Origin: Eudromia elegans
Lineage: Eukaryota > Chordata > Aves > Tinamiformes > Tinamidae
Direction: 5' to 3'
NCBI GenBank assembly: GCA_003342815.1
Contig: PTEX01000300.1
Coordinates: forward strand, 332,680 to 396,679
DNA length: 64,000 nt
Shown here: piece after piece, positions 26,501 to 38,621 of the stretch
Numbering within the stretch: position 1 is the first letter of the stretch
Layout: each line of letters starts with the position of its first letter
The notes under the pieces: generated by a model
What the model was told of the DNA's origin: nothing
The model's input: only the letters and a program-made list of their open reading frames with translations
The model's database searches: none
Made by a program: the position numbers and the translations under genes

Positions 26501-27454
26501 AGACTGATTTCATCATAGTAATACGTGACTAAACATATTCAACTTAACTACCACACAATTGATTCTCATCTTATTTATACTATTTTTACACCTGATATAT
26601 TGTCAGTGTTATATCTAGCTCACAAATATGAAAGAGGATCAAGGCTATAGTTCTTTTTGTATATTTGGTTGTTTATTTTGTCTAAAAAAAAAAAAATCTA
26701 CACAGTGCTCTTCCTTTGAAAACTTTTAAACTGAGTAGCACCTGTCCTTGCTGCTGTCATCCCTCATCTGATTTAAGGCAATAACATTACTGGGCTAAAT
26801 TACATTAAATCTTAAGACTATTGATGGCAAATTCACTTTATAGAGTTTTCAAGACATTTTATTTTCTTTGTCAAATTTCTTTACCAAAAATTTACAGAAA
26901 CTAAGGACTGTACGTGATATCCAGTGCCTCAGTTCATACTATTCAGAAACTTGAGAGAAGGAAGGTAACCAAAGCAAGTGGATAATATATCTTTTTCTCC
27001 TGTTATATAACTACTTTCTGATCATATATAAAGTTCTATTTTTTTTCCTGTCTTTCTCTCTCAGGAAAGATTTACTTGCATTCTCAGTAGTTTCCTCTGT
27101 CCTTTAGCAATTTCCAAACTCATTCCAGTCACAGAACGGGGAGTAGTTCTGTGTTGCACTATGGTTGGCAGCACCTCTGTTCAGTGCCTGTCTTTTGGAT
27201 AAGCAAGACTTCTTGCAAGACACTTGATTCTTCCCTCCTGTCCCCCAACTTGTCAGTGAATTTCCCCAGAGATGATAAAGTGTTACGTATACATATGTAC
27301 TCTTGTATATGCAAAAAGAAATGCAGAATTTATAATATATTCAGGATCCATACAACTTTTTATGCATAAACTATATTTCTTGTCCATGAGAAGAAAGTCT
27401 GCACTTGCTTTTTAAAGTCATACCAGAAATGAACAATGTTTAAGGCTCTTGTCT

Positions 27455-27504
27455 GGGTTTTTTTTTTGGTTTTTTTTTTTGTTTGTTTGTTTATTTGTTT
27501 TTTT
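27455..27504 (+). repeat. T-rich tract with GTTT units
   Basis: Runs of T broken by GG and then four GTTT/ATTT units. Low-complexity sequence. Confidence 0.85.
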
Positions 27505-27807
27505 AAGGTAGTGTACCTTCTGTGTTCAGAAATAATTTATCTTGTAAATTAAATAATTTTGTTAGGAAAAAAGTTGACTGTCCTCCCTTGAACACCATCT
27601 TCCCTGCCAGCGTGCTACCTACATTATCAGTACTATGCTGTTTCTTGCCTTCATGAGTGACTACTAGCCAGCACAGACTGAAACCAAAACAGGGCCCAGG
27701 CTCATATTTGTACCCAAAAGCTGAGGCAATGAAATAGAGAAGTCTGTCCAGGGGCATTATATGCATGTCCTTGGCATGTCCAACCAGCTGTGGGTTTTCA
27801 TTTTTTG

Positions 27808-27845
27808 TTATTTTTATTATTATTGTTATTATTATTAATGTTATT
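27808..27845 (+). repeat. ATT trinucleotide microsatellite
   Basis: Imperfect (TTA)n/(TTG) array. On the minus strand it encodes the isoleucine-rich part of the 175-codon open frame at 27503-28030, which weakens that frame as a gene. Confidence 0.85.
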
Positions 27846-27949
27846 GCAGTTCTGATTTCTTTCACAGATAATGTTGAGAATTTACTTTTCCAGCAGCAGA
27901 GACACTGATAGAAAGAAATAAAAGGATATTTGAGTGAGGGAGCGCCCAG

Positions 27950-28650
27950 CAGGTCAAGCTGGACCCTAAAAGAGAGAGCCTGCTCCCCGTGTGGTTTCCT
28001 GAGCCTAATCCCAGCACTCAGAAACGACATGAATAGCTAATGCAAACCGCTTAATTCTGAAAGGACTTGAGCAGCTTGTGCCTCTCCCCTGACTGCCTCC
28101 TGCTCCCGTCAGCAGTGTGAGCACTGGGAAGCAAAAGGTCATGGGGATAATGCCGCACCTGCAGCCTATGGAGGACCAGGCTCCCTGCCCCCCATGGCCC
28201 CCCTGTAATTGACATTAACTGTTACGGAGCTGAGGCCCCTCTGCTGAAGAGCAGGTGGGAGCCTTGGTGCCTGGCAGGACCATTAGACTAATAACAAGCT
28301 TAGGATTCTCTGCACAGACCTGGAAGTACAAAAGCCCAGGCAGTATGTTGGGGAGCCCCTTGGAAGGTTCAGTGGACATCTCTTAGCCTGATGAAGGAAA
28401 AATCCCCAAGTGAAAAGGCAGAGCAAACTGAATAGAAACAGAGAGAGGAATAGTAGGGCAATACTTGGCCTGTGCAGACTGGGCATATCCAGGGGTGTTA
28501 CTTTGTGAGGCCTAAAAGCTAAACCTGACAGCTATGGTGGAAACAGCAATTCTGCACCCTGTCATCTGCGAGGAGGGTCAGCTGTAAGCAGCTACTTCAG
28601 GGACCAGGAGAAGTCCTGAGGGACTCCTCTCAGGAGCTGCCCATCTGTTT
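27950..28650. other. GC-richer island, possible regulatory element
   Basis: This is clearly GC-richer than its AT-rich surroundings, free of repeats, and contains homeodomain-like words such as taattgacattaact at 28205-28219 and ccattagactaataac at 28281-28296. It has few CpG, so it is not a CpG-island promoter. No domain is recognisable in any frame. A conserved enhancer or a noncoding exon is possible; I infer this only from composition. Confidence 0.25.
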
Positions 28651-30256
28651 GCAAGTTCTGACATGGAAGGATGTCTCAGAAAGCAGCCTGAAAAACTGGA
28701 AGAAAGGAAAGTACAGCAGTGCCGCTGCTGATATAGTATTGGATTTTGGTCCAGCAAAGAGGCAATAGCTCTTAATACTAAAAATAGAATTTTTTCCCTT
28801 TCTCTATGCTTAAGGAAATCATTAGCTTTGCTGTTGAATGCCAGATATCCAGTTGGAAGAAGTGGGTTCAGCACTTATGAACCTGGAAGAGTGAGATCGG
28901 TACACATAGAAAGATACATCACAGAATTTTGCAATTATATCAGTAGTATTTTAGTAAATTTCAGAACATTTCAGAGCAAAGGAAAAATAAACACTTAGAG
29001 GACAATAAAGAAAAAAATGAAAGGGGAAGGAGTATGCTAAATCAATATTTTTCAGTATATGGCCATGTATACTGTTTGGTTGCAAAATGACTGCAAAAAC
29101 AGTAAAAAAGACCCCAAAAGTCATGCATATTCAGAAAAAAAAACAACCAAAAACTAGCAAATTGAAGGGAAATACAAGAAGGGTAAAAGAATGTGTAGGC
29201 TAATTCTAATATATTTTTAAATAAAAGACTAGAAACACCATGCCAAATGTCCTGTGGATTTCTCTGAAACCAATTAGGGAGCCCTTTTAGAAACATTGGA
29301 GTAGATGACCTTTTGGATAGGATTTTCTCATCACTGGTACACAAATATGTGATTTATAATGCAATCAGTGGATTGCATTAAAAAGTTAATGCATGCTGCT
29401 TGAAGATGTCACATCCTGCATTGGGTAGTATAGATTATATTGATCATTTTATGTAATTTACTGTTATTTTTTTCAGAGCCTGACAGTGAGGTGTAGTTAA
29501 GCTCCTAATTTAATCATGTGTCTCTTAGCTTTATGGGATCACTATGCCTGAGGAAGCTGATCCATTAAAAAAAAAATTAGAATTATATAAAAACAAAAGA
29601 AGAAGGAAATAAATATTCTTGAAGATGTTAAAAGCGAAAATGGGAGATATCACTTATGGAAAACTGTAAACCCATTAAGATTGCACAAGGATACACTTTC
29701 AGAAGCAGGAGCTAGGTTACTCAGGGGTCAACAGTCACAATCAAGCATCATTTACTCCTCCAAATACCTTCCAGTGATTTTCAAAGTATTAAAATTAAAA
29801 TTTTTTAAAATTAATTTCAAAGTAAAAAACCCCCACAAATACTTGAAATCAGACTGCAAAAGTCAGGGGTCCACCTTGAGAATCGGGAAGACAAACCCAG
29901 TGATCTTGAACAAGCTCAGAAATGCTGGTTGCAGATTCTTTTTGTCCTCAAGCCTCCTGAGGCTTGACTTTCCTCATATCCAGAATGTTAGAAAATGATT
30001 TTCTCTCTTGAATAAAATATTTTTGAAGAACTTTTTCAAGAATCATAGAGTTCTAGGAAATGGAAATTTTCAACTCCCGCAACATTCACTGATACACAGC
30101 AGAGCTGGCTGCACACTGTGCTTTAAGAACAGATACCTGGAAAATGCAGAGCCAGGATTTAAGTCATTAAACCATTGTAAGGGAAAAGTCACCTGTAATA
30201 TTTTTTTAAAGCTGCATTATGACTGAATTTTGATGTTGAATACTTTGTGCTGCATT

Positions 30257-30273
30257 AAAAAAAAAAAAAAAAA
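30257..30273 (+). repeat. Poly(A)17 tract
   Basis: Seventeen A following a moderately AT-rich stretch. A T15 tract follows at 30404-30418. No retroelement is recognisable between them. Confidence 0.85.
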
Positions 30274-33200
30274 TCATTTGTTTTCTGGGATATGAACCTA
30301 CAGCAACTATATGATTCCTGTTCTTTGCATCTAATCAGATGAAAGTGATGAAGTGACGTTGCGAGGTCTGTTCTGACCCAGCCTCCTGAGCCTTGTGGAC
30401 AACTTTTTTTTTTTTTTTCTAGGAAGATTTAAATTCTGAAACAACCCAGTAGAGAAACAGCAGCATTTCAAACAAATACATTTTCTCATGTGGGAAGGCT
30501 GGCCTCCTTAGTAGCTCAGCAAGCTGCGCATTCAGGAAATTAAGGTATAAAATGTTGCCTTGTTGCAGGCAAGTGAAAGTCTGCAAACGAGAGAAAGCTG
30601 TTCTGGGCAGAGGCTGCAGCTGTGGGCTGCAGCTCAGGGCCACTGAATTTCCCCCAGTCTGTGCCCTCAAGCTCCAGGAAAAAAAACATGCCTATTGGAC
30701 CCTAAATAAGATGACAATTTCTAGCTGGCTTGTGAGTGGCAGAAGAAGAAGAGGGGAGAGAGAGAGAGGGGCTTAGCTATAAGACTAAGTGAAATATAAA
30801 ACGGTTTTATGACTTCCAGAGTAAGCTCAGAGTGTTATCGGTCTTTCTAGGTTCCATAAAATAGGCCTCACTGTATGTTCATGTTTGGACCAGGAAGCAA
30901 GAATAATAGTCTGTTGCTCTCGGTCCAGAGCTGGTAGGATTGCATCAGTACACTCAGGGAGGCAATGGATATGCCTGCCAATCCTGAGGGTATTGCCTTT
31001 GAACAGATGGAAATAGAGTGAACCTTGTGTGGAAACGAGAGGGTTAACTGCAGAGCAAGGAGATGATATTCCTCCCCTTTAAAGCATCCCTGAGATGTGA
31101 CACAGGCTGTGCTGTAGCACTGCAGTGATAGTTACAAAAATTCTTATTTAGTGGTCTTATTGGCTGCCATTCACTACCAGCTCTGGCAGCGTGTAGGGGA
31201 AGCAACAGGGTGATCACCAGCCAAGCAGATTAGAATAGAAATGATATCAAAGCAGTGCAGCACAGTTATATCATTGCCTGAAAACTATAATACTGTGCAA
31301 GGAGCTAATATTTTATATTCATTCTAGGTACTGAGGACCAATATTTTGATGAGAATACTAATAATTAGGATATGATTTTCACACATTTTCTCAGCAGCCT
31401 GGTTAAAAATGAGACTATGCAAATCAGCAGAGATGGCAAGTGATCTGCATTTGCTTTCCTATCTATCGTACAGGATTCGGTGTAAATATGAGGAAATATA
31501 CTTCTTTCAAAATAAATAATGATTTTGGGTGTTTATGTGTTTTCATTTATGTTTTGAGGCTGCAGGACTGATTAGAGAGAGGAGTATAGCAGAATCAAGG
31601 AGAAAGGCAGCAGCACAAAAATAAAAAGATTATTATGTGTGTGCTCATATCCTCTGCACTCACAACATGATGCCTTTCAGAATTTCCGGCTGTAGTAGTG
31701 GTGTAAGGCTGTTTAGGTATGCTTTCGTCCAAGTATTTGGAAAGACATTCTTCAGAGCTGCAGATGCTCTCCTGGGTTTCTTTACGGGTGGAAGACAGAC
31801 AGTGCCTATCAGTACGTTGTCTGGGAAATACTAATTTCCAAACCTCCATCTCTTTACTTGACAATCTGTAATTGTAAAGAAAATTCTTGTTCTTTGTGAA
31901 ACCCTAAGGAAATATATTTTAGACGGATTTACCATGCAAACAAAAATTTGGCATGTTGCTTTGAATTTTCATGGTTACTCATATGTTGACAGGGAATTTT
32001 CAGTGGCATAAAAGGGCTTTAATCTTAGTAAATGTCTCCCTGTTATTTGAAGTAAGGTAATAAGCCGTTATATTTTCTGTTCCACAGAAATGTGCTCAGT
32101 TTGCTTTCATGAAAATAGTAGCAATTAGTCAAGAAGTCATATTGGCCAAAGATCAAAGAGATCAAATGTCTTTGATTTAAAAAACACCTAAGAATTAATA
32201 GACATTAAGGTAACTAACAAAAAATGTGACCAGGAACAATTTACCTGGCTTGAGATGGGCTAAGAAACTGTAATTCACCTTAGATTTACCAAACTTTGGA
32301 AACATTTTAACAGTCTGAGTCAACTTTTAAATGAATGCGTTGAATATTTTCCATGGGAGTGTTTCGGGTCTAAAGCAGTCATTGTCAGTTCTGACCAACT
32401 TTTGCTTTGAGATAATTAAACTCTTTTAAAATCAAAATTTAAATCAACAACTCATATCTTGGCTGTTTTGCAATTGTTCAGAAATACTATTGCAAAAGCA
32501 ACTTGTTGGTGAGAAAATAGATTATATGTGGCACATATTCAGTTCATAATTACTGCAGATTTTTGCCTCCAGTAGTCAGCAACTGGAATGACTAGATTGT
32601 TCTGACTTCTTGTTTCTTTTTGCTACAGATTTATTCAGTCACACTTGTGTCTGAACAGCTACAAGAAACACTATTAATACCATTGCACTGATTGCTATAT
32701 TTCTGACTTTGAATGCTACAGAATCTATTAACTTATTTCCAACACTGTGGTGAGACGCAGCTCTCACAATCTGACACTGCTTTGTGTACCACTAGTTATT
32801 AAATGTGCATTGCTCATAATGGATTAGAGTGAGTGTAGTAGGCATTATTTCCATTGAAGATAATGGCTCTTTGCCAAATGAGTTTGCAGTAATGTTGCCA
32901 ATTGTGAAATCTACTGGGCATAAACTGAAAAAAGTGGGAATTGCTCTTCAATATATTCGGTAATTATTCTCTTAACTACATTTTAAAAGTGCATCTGGAC
33001 ACTGCAGAAAGTCTTCAGAATCCAAATGAGCCAAAGACAAGCTCTTCTCACAGCACAACAGGGGAATTCAACCACATGCATTTATTATACTCTGAAATCA
33101 CAGCTGACTTTTAGTAGTGCCAAAAAAAAAAAGAGAGGCTTATACAAACTGCTCATAATTTTTAAGCACTGATTAGGGCTGAAGTGCAATTTTTCTATGT

Positions 33201-34209
33201 GAACAGAATTTGTTATCCAAGTGCCATGTCATGGAATATAAAATTCGCATAAGTTCAGAGACACAGATGTTGTTGAAAACATACTTAAAAAAGATATAGG
33301 CAAAAAGGCGGTTCATCAGAAATCTAAAAAGATATGCTAACTTCTCCTTGCACAAATGTAACTTGTAAAAAAATAAGAGACAGTTATTTTCCTTTACAAA
33401 ATAACTGCCAGTTCAGAGAAACTCAGCTAGTTTTCTAATTTTATTATGTCTCAGAATTAATGAACCCAAAGTATCTAGTAGAAAACCTTTAAGTCTCTGA
33501 TCAATAGCTGTAGTTTCAATATTTTTTTTTCTAAAGACCATAAACTACCAAAAGTCAGATTATAATTTCAAAAATATGTTCTTACACTTTTATGAAATCT
33601 CACTTCTGTAATTGGTTGAGTCTTAGAGTTATGGGAAAAATGAATTTTCTACTAATTAAATTCTAGAGGTGATAAAAGCCGAGCTTGTGTCTTGAAAGAA
33701 TTAGTCAGAATTTTGCAGATCAAGATGTCTTTATGCATAATCATCAGAGATGATTATACAGGTGTGGAACATCTTTCTAAATGTTTGCAGTGACTTGGAC
33801 TACTTGATTCCATTCAATTATTTCATGAGTGATTTTCTACCCTATTACATCAAAGCTTCCTCGGAACATTTTTCTTCACCTATGAACTGCTATTCACCTC
33901 ATAAATTAAGTAAAAAAAAAATTGCTGAGTAGGTATTAGCACGTGTATTTTGTGAACCTACATTGCTACCAAGAGGGCAAGCCCCCAAAATCTTTTATGT
34001 TAATCATAATTTCTATTAACTTTATTCTCTCAATGTTCTGTTTCACCTTCATTATCCCACTGTAATACTTATATTCCTTCACCAAGTAATAGACACAGAC
34101 AGTATAAAATAAATGTCTCCATTCTTAGTGTTTCTTCAAACTTTTTTTTTCATTTTTTAAGTAATTTCTTTTTTAAAAAAGTGGGCATCTATCAGTATTA
34201 CATCAGGCA

Positions 34210-34228
34210 GGAAGTTCTAAGAACTTCC
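34210..34228. repeat. Perfect inverted repeat with STAT-like core
   Basis: Arms ggaagttct (34210-34218) and agaacttcc (34220-34228) flank a single A. The centre ttctaagaa fits the TTC-N3-GAA pattern bound by STAT factors. A palindrome of this size is expected by chance about once in a few hundred kilobases for a given spacer, so function is only a possibility. Confidence 0.6.
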
Positions 34229-34283
34229 TTTCACTATTCACTAAAATCTCACTATTCACTATTTCACTATTCCTTTCACTAGG
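34229..34283 (+). repeat. Imperfect (TCACTATT)n-type minisatellite
   Basis: Five or so cactatt/tcact units in 55 bp, directly following the inverted repeat at 34210-34228. Confidence 0.75.
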
Positions 34284-34881
34284 TTTCTTCTAAGTCCTAT
34301 TCTAGGTCTGATTATCACAAAGAAGCTTTTGAGGTTTCTAGCATACAGAATTTCGTAATTTCTTCCCAATTAGAAACTTAAGTAGAAAAAAAAGACATAA
34401 CCTGTCAAAATTTCAATTTTATTATTCCATTCCTTGAAGTTCATCTCATTTGCTTTCTGATGAGTGGACACACCTTTGGTTTGAGGATTGCTGTCTTCAC
34501 AAACTGCAGAGGAGAATTAATCACAAGTAAGACTGACAATGCTGTAGTTCTCTATAAACCTCAGGACAGAGAACTTCACTAATACATTGCTTTATTCTTT
34601 GATATTTTTAGAGATACCCTGGGGGAACAAAGAACAGATCAGAAGAGTTAGGTTCCTAGCTTCAGACTGGAGGCCAGAAGATGTTAACAAGCAGATTAAA
34701 GAGGTACTTGGCAGCCCTTCCAAAATTGCTGATTTATTTCTAGAAAAAAAAAAAAATAAAATGAAGGCTGAGAACTCTTCAGTTCAAAAGACCTGGACCA
34801 AAACACTTATGTTACAAAGAATCAGGCTGAGCAGTTCCCTAGACTAACAAATAATGATCACATACCAAGCCTGCTGCTTTG

Positions 34882-34913
34882 AATAGCAAGTATGTCAAAT
34901 AGCAAGTATGTCA
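34882..34913 (+). repeat. 16 bp tandem duplication
   Basis: The word aatagcaagtatgtca occurs twice without a gap at 34882-34897 and 34898-34913, with no mismatch. It is probably a recent local duplication. Confidence 0.92.
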
Positions 34914-35693
34914 ATTAACAGTATTAGTTTGGGGAAACGCAACCCCATCATGTGGGGAGAAACAGAAACTTACGCTTTAAAAAAGTTTGAAATGGTCTTT
35001 CTCCATGAGGAATGATATTTACTATTGTTTTGCCTGTTTAAGCACGTACTTCCTAAAATTATGTTACATGACTGAGACTTGTTAAAATGCCAGTAGTATC
35101 AAATCGTACAGCCCTCTAGTGCCCCATTTTTTCCTTCATGTCTATTTGAGGTGAAGAGTCAAGATCAGTGTATATGTGCATAAAGGCTTAAGAGAGGTTG
35201 AAAGGCAACCGATTCCAAGTATATTTACTGTTACACATACTTTTAATGGAATAACTTTTTTAAAGGCCAAAAAGTAACATGTCTCACTCATAGAAAAATA
35301 AAAATAGAAATAATAGACTTGCAGTTAAGTTCTGAAATAGCCTTAATCTTTTGGAAAAAATTGAGAAATTCAGAAGTCAAGATAATAACAAATCTTCTGA
35401 TTACTGTCTGTAAATATCGTTTTCCTTTGAGCCTTCTGTAACTTTCTGATGTAATTGTAGTATGTCCAGCAACGTTCACTTTCTTGGATGTCTACAGTGT
35501 TTCCATGCCTTTGGAAGATTGATTGGCTGCACAGTTCCCAGTCAAAGCAGGTAGGAGTTCTCTCCTTGCTTCAGTCAACTCAAAGCCCAAAATAAAAAGC
35601 AACAACTTCTGTTTGCACTGCTCAGCACTTCGTGAATTGGATCACTCAATAATACAGACTCCAGTTCTCCATGACTCCGGACACGAAGCAGCA

Positions 35694-35747
35694 GAAAAAC
35701 AAAAAAAAAACAAAAATAAAGCTAGCAAGCAAGCAAGCAAACAAAGC
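35694..35747 (+). repeat. A-rich tract and AAGC microsatellite
   Basis: An A-rich run with CAAAA units passes into three to four AAGC units and two AAAC-like units. Confidence 0.85.
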
Positions 35748-36559
35748 AGAGAAATCATTTGATTAAATATCTGCACAGTTCCTGAAACTAGACATCAAGA
35801 AAACGTTAATTTCTCCAAGCAAATGCAGTTGAATAATGCTAGATTACAAGTAACCTTTAGTCTCTATTTGTCAGATTCAATGTAAAGTTTAAGCATGGAC
35901 TTTCATTCTTTGAGAAGATAGATGGGATAAATCTGCTAACAGTTGATCATGTGCTTAAATGTTTTACAGGTGCTTAACTTTTAAATCCTGCTAAACATGT
36001 TTGTTGTTGCTATTGTTTTCATTATCATAAGAAAATATATTTTAAAATTATTATGTCCTGGGGATAATGCTTCCTCCAAGTTGCAGCCCTGCAAAAAGAT
36101 GCAGTGCTGATTTGATCCACGATAAAATAAAGACAATCTCAACAACTTCAGCATTCAACATCCTGAGCAAACTTTCTCTGCTAGTATAAGGCATCAGTGC
36201 AGTTTTCTAACATGCCAGGTTCTTGTGTCTCATATATTAATAAGCACAGTGTGAATGCCTGCCAAAGGATCAACAATCATAACAACATCAGCTGATTCTG
36301 TGGAATATATATGAGGAATAGGAAAATGCTTGTATATGAAAATACGGAAATATAATCTAATGATATTGAAGCAGTAGGTTCTTCTGAATCACAACTGTGC
36401 TGTTAGTGTAGACTGGTCATTGATGCCAATATTAGGAAACATTCCTACTTATTTTAACTTGTCAAATTCAAGAACTACATCAAAAAACATCATTGTCATC
36501 TGCCTTCATGCCAACTCCTGACACTTAAAATAAATAATGTAATAGTAAAAAAACCAAAA

Positions 36560-37113
36560 ACCAAAGCCAAATCCTAACTCAAACATCAACTTTAACCCTA
36601 ATCTAACCCTCACTCAAACTAACTCTAACCCCAACCCTAAACCTAACAATAATCTAATGTCTAATGCTATCCTTAATGCTAACCCACAACACTAACGCAA
36701 ACCTCACCTCAAGACCAACCCTAACCCTAAACTATACCCCTACCCCAACCCCTGACCCTAACCCTGGCTATAGCCCTAAGTCTATGCCTAACTATAACCC
36801 TAACCCCTATCCCTTAGCTTAACCTTATCACTAACCATAACTATGACTCGAATGCTAACCCGAAACTTAACTCTAAACCTAGTCCCTAAACATAACCTTA
36901 ATCCTAATTCCGAAACTTAATCCTAACCCTTGCACCCAATCTCCAAAATCTAAATCTACCCTAAACCTAACCTAAGTCTAACTCGAACCCTAGTGCCTGA
37001 CCCCTAACACTAAACCTAATCCTAACTCGTACCCTGAGAATAACCACAACCCTAATCCTAACACTAAGGCTAAACCTGTTTCTATCCCTGACCCTAAACC
37101 CTAAGATTAAACC
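36560..37113 (+). repeat. Degenerate interstitial telomere-like block
   Basis: About 550 bp consist almost wholly of variants of the vertebrate telomere repeat in its C-rich form (CCCTAA/TAACCC): cctaac, taatcc, taactc, aaacct and similar words follow each other in 5-8 bp steps. Exact tandem hexamers survive only in short runs, such as ccaaccctaaccctaaac at 36716-36733. The left edge merges into an A/C-rich stretch (36541-36590) and the right edge stops sharply near 37113. The amount of substitution indicates an old block. With C-rich repeats on the + strand, the telomere would have lain to the left. It could come from an ancient chromosome-end fusion, from repair of a break with telomeric DNA, or from a subtelomeric repeat. 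Confidence 0.9.
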
Positions 37114-37869
37114 AAAAATACTGTTGCATGACTAGAATATTGAGAATAAGGCTAGATATTGAGGTTTTCAAACTCAGCTTCCCTTGTTTATTTTTCAAAA
37201 CATCATTTTAAAAAGAGATATTTACTTTTTAAAAACTACATATTATTTTTTGATTTTCTATAAAAGCAGAGATATACTAACATAATGAATAGAATTATAA
37301 CTATATGCAGATTTTCCTATTTTTCTGCATAAATTATGAGAGTTTCTTTTCAAATAAGAAATGTGTTATTGGTCAAAAGTGAAAGCTTCTTTGCCTTGCA
37401 TTGCCTCCCATTGCCTTGGCTCATCTCTTGTTTCACTGCCCCTCTTTTTCCATATTTTCTTTAAACGAAGGCCACAATATAGAATTTGAATTCTTTCCTT
37501 GGGAGGTACTGGACCTGTCCAGGTAAGCACACACACTTTGGTCATTTTCTATTGCATTTTCTGAAGTCAAAAAGTCACATCCATATTGAAAGCATCTGGA
37601 CAGCAGTGTCATTATTTTTTTATAAAGTGGCTACCTCAGGCAAAACCTTGCTGAGACATAGCTTACGCTAGCAAGATAATCAAACCTGTCAAAAAAAATA
37701 TTTGCTGCTAGTACTAGATTATCTGCTAACACAAAAATCTTTCACACACTTTAATTGCAAACACGAGTGAATATTGACCAAGTTATAATTCTCAGTCTTC
37801 AGAAAAATATTGTCCTACAAGGGCATTGCCTGAGTGTGAGAACAAACTTATAGATTGCTCTTCTTTGAG
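37114..37869. other. Unique DNA, nothing recognised
   Basis: Between the telomere-like block and the candidate pseudogene the DNA is AT-rich and unique. I see no feature in it. Confidence 0.6.
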
Positions 37870-38621
37870 CTAGGGTTTGTTGTGAAGATAGGAGCAGGAG
37901 GAGACCAGCCTGAGGTCCATCTTTATAGAGCCCACTGAGGCTTAAGAACGGCAGAGAGTACTCTCGCCTGGAGGGAAGAACAGCCTGAGATCTGATCAGT
38001 GAGTTTGAGTGTGTTGTCATTTCGGAGTGAGTCTGTGCCAGCTCCACTCAAATGAGGGATCACATTCAGGATCACAGTTAAACTTTGGTTACTGGCAGTC
38101 ACCTATCTGTGTTGCCACTGACCACCAGAAGGTTATCATGGCAAATAGGCATGGCCAATGCATCTCCTGTTCCTATGCTATGACTGTAGTGGCACCCTTG
38201 GAAGACGAGGCCTACAGCCTGAAGTCATGGGCATATTAGCCCCCCACAGGCTCCCCACAATTTCAGTTCAGAGCCCCATACTCACCTCAGGGGACAGCTG
38301 TCTGATTCTGAGAAGATAAAGCTGCTGAGGAACACACTAGCAAGGCAGAGTTGCTACATCCGTGTTGCAGTGTCTGAAAGAAACATCATTTGCATTGATC
38401 CCATCATCACCCTGGCCCTGATGGGCCAGCTAGTTTACTTTAATGCCTCACTCAATTCTGTCTAGTGAGTGCTATTAGCAGATTTCATGTATGTGGAAAC
38501 GATTTCATTCTGCACTGCCATGAAGCAGTTGGTTCTGCAGTCTAGTTTCTACCCTGTTTCTGGAGCACCTGCACATTCCCTGTTCCTGGAAGACTGTAAC
38601 ATATCTGCAGTACTTCTGTAA
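37870..38621 (+). pseudogene. Possible unidentified pseudogene with broken protein-like frames
   Basis: I do not recognise the protein. The block is GC-richer than its flanks. One frame is open from about 38000 to 38239 and contains TDHQKVIMANRHGQ and PLEDEAYSLKSWAY. A second frame runs from 38223 to 38618 with only two adjacent stops (38463-38468); it contains SDSEKIKLLRNTLARQSCYI, IITLALMGQLVYFNASLNSV and, after the stops, VETISFCTAMKQLVLQSSFY, and ends at a TAA at 38619-38621. Upstream, 37880-37990 is readable in the first frame with a few stops. Residue composition looks protein-like, with a hydrophobic stretch near ALMGQLVYF. Frameshift and stops argue for a pseudogene; no introns are obvious, so it may be a processed copy. 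It could also be chance in a GC-richer stretch. Confidence 0.3.

Larger units (their letters stand above)
21833..36559. other. Unique DNA with scattered simple repeats, no gene recognised
   Basis: The interval is largely AT-rich with a GC-richer island at about 27650-28650. Several stretches (for example 26220-26470 and 31020-31260) are of moderate GC, lack repeats and are dense in TAAT, GATA or E-box-like words, as in many conserved vertebrate enhancers, but conservation cannot be judged here. The longest open frame of the window (175 codons, 27503-28030 minus) lies across the island and a microsatellite; I do not think it is a gene. No splice-bordered exon with a known domain was seen. Confidence 0.55.

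Noticed and set aside
36560-37113. CRISPR-like or minisatellite reading of the CCCTAA block
   Set aside because: Units are 5-8 bp without spacers and match telomere variants; the window is eukaryotic.
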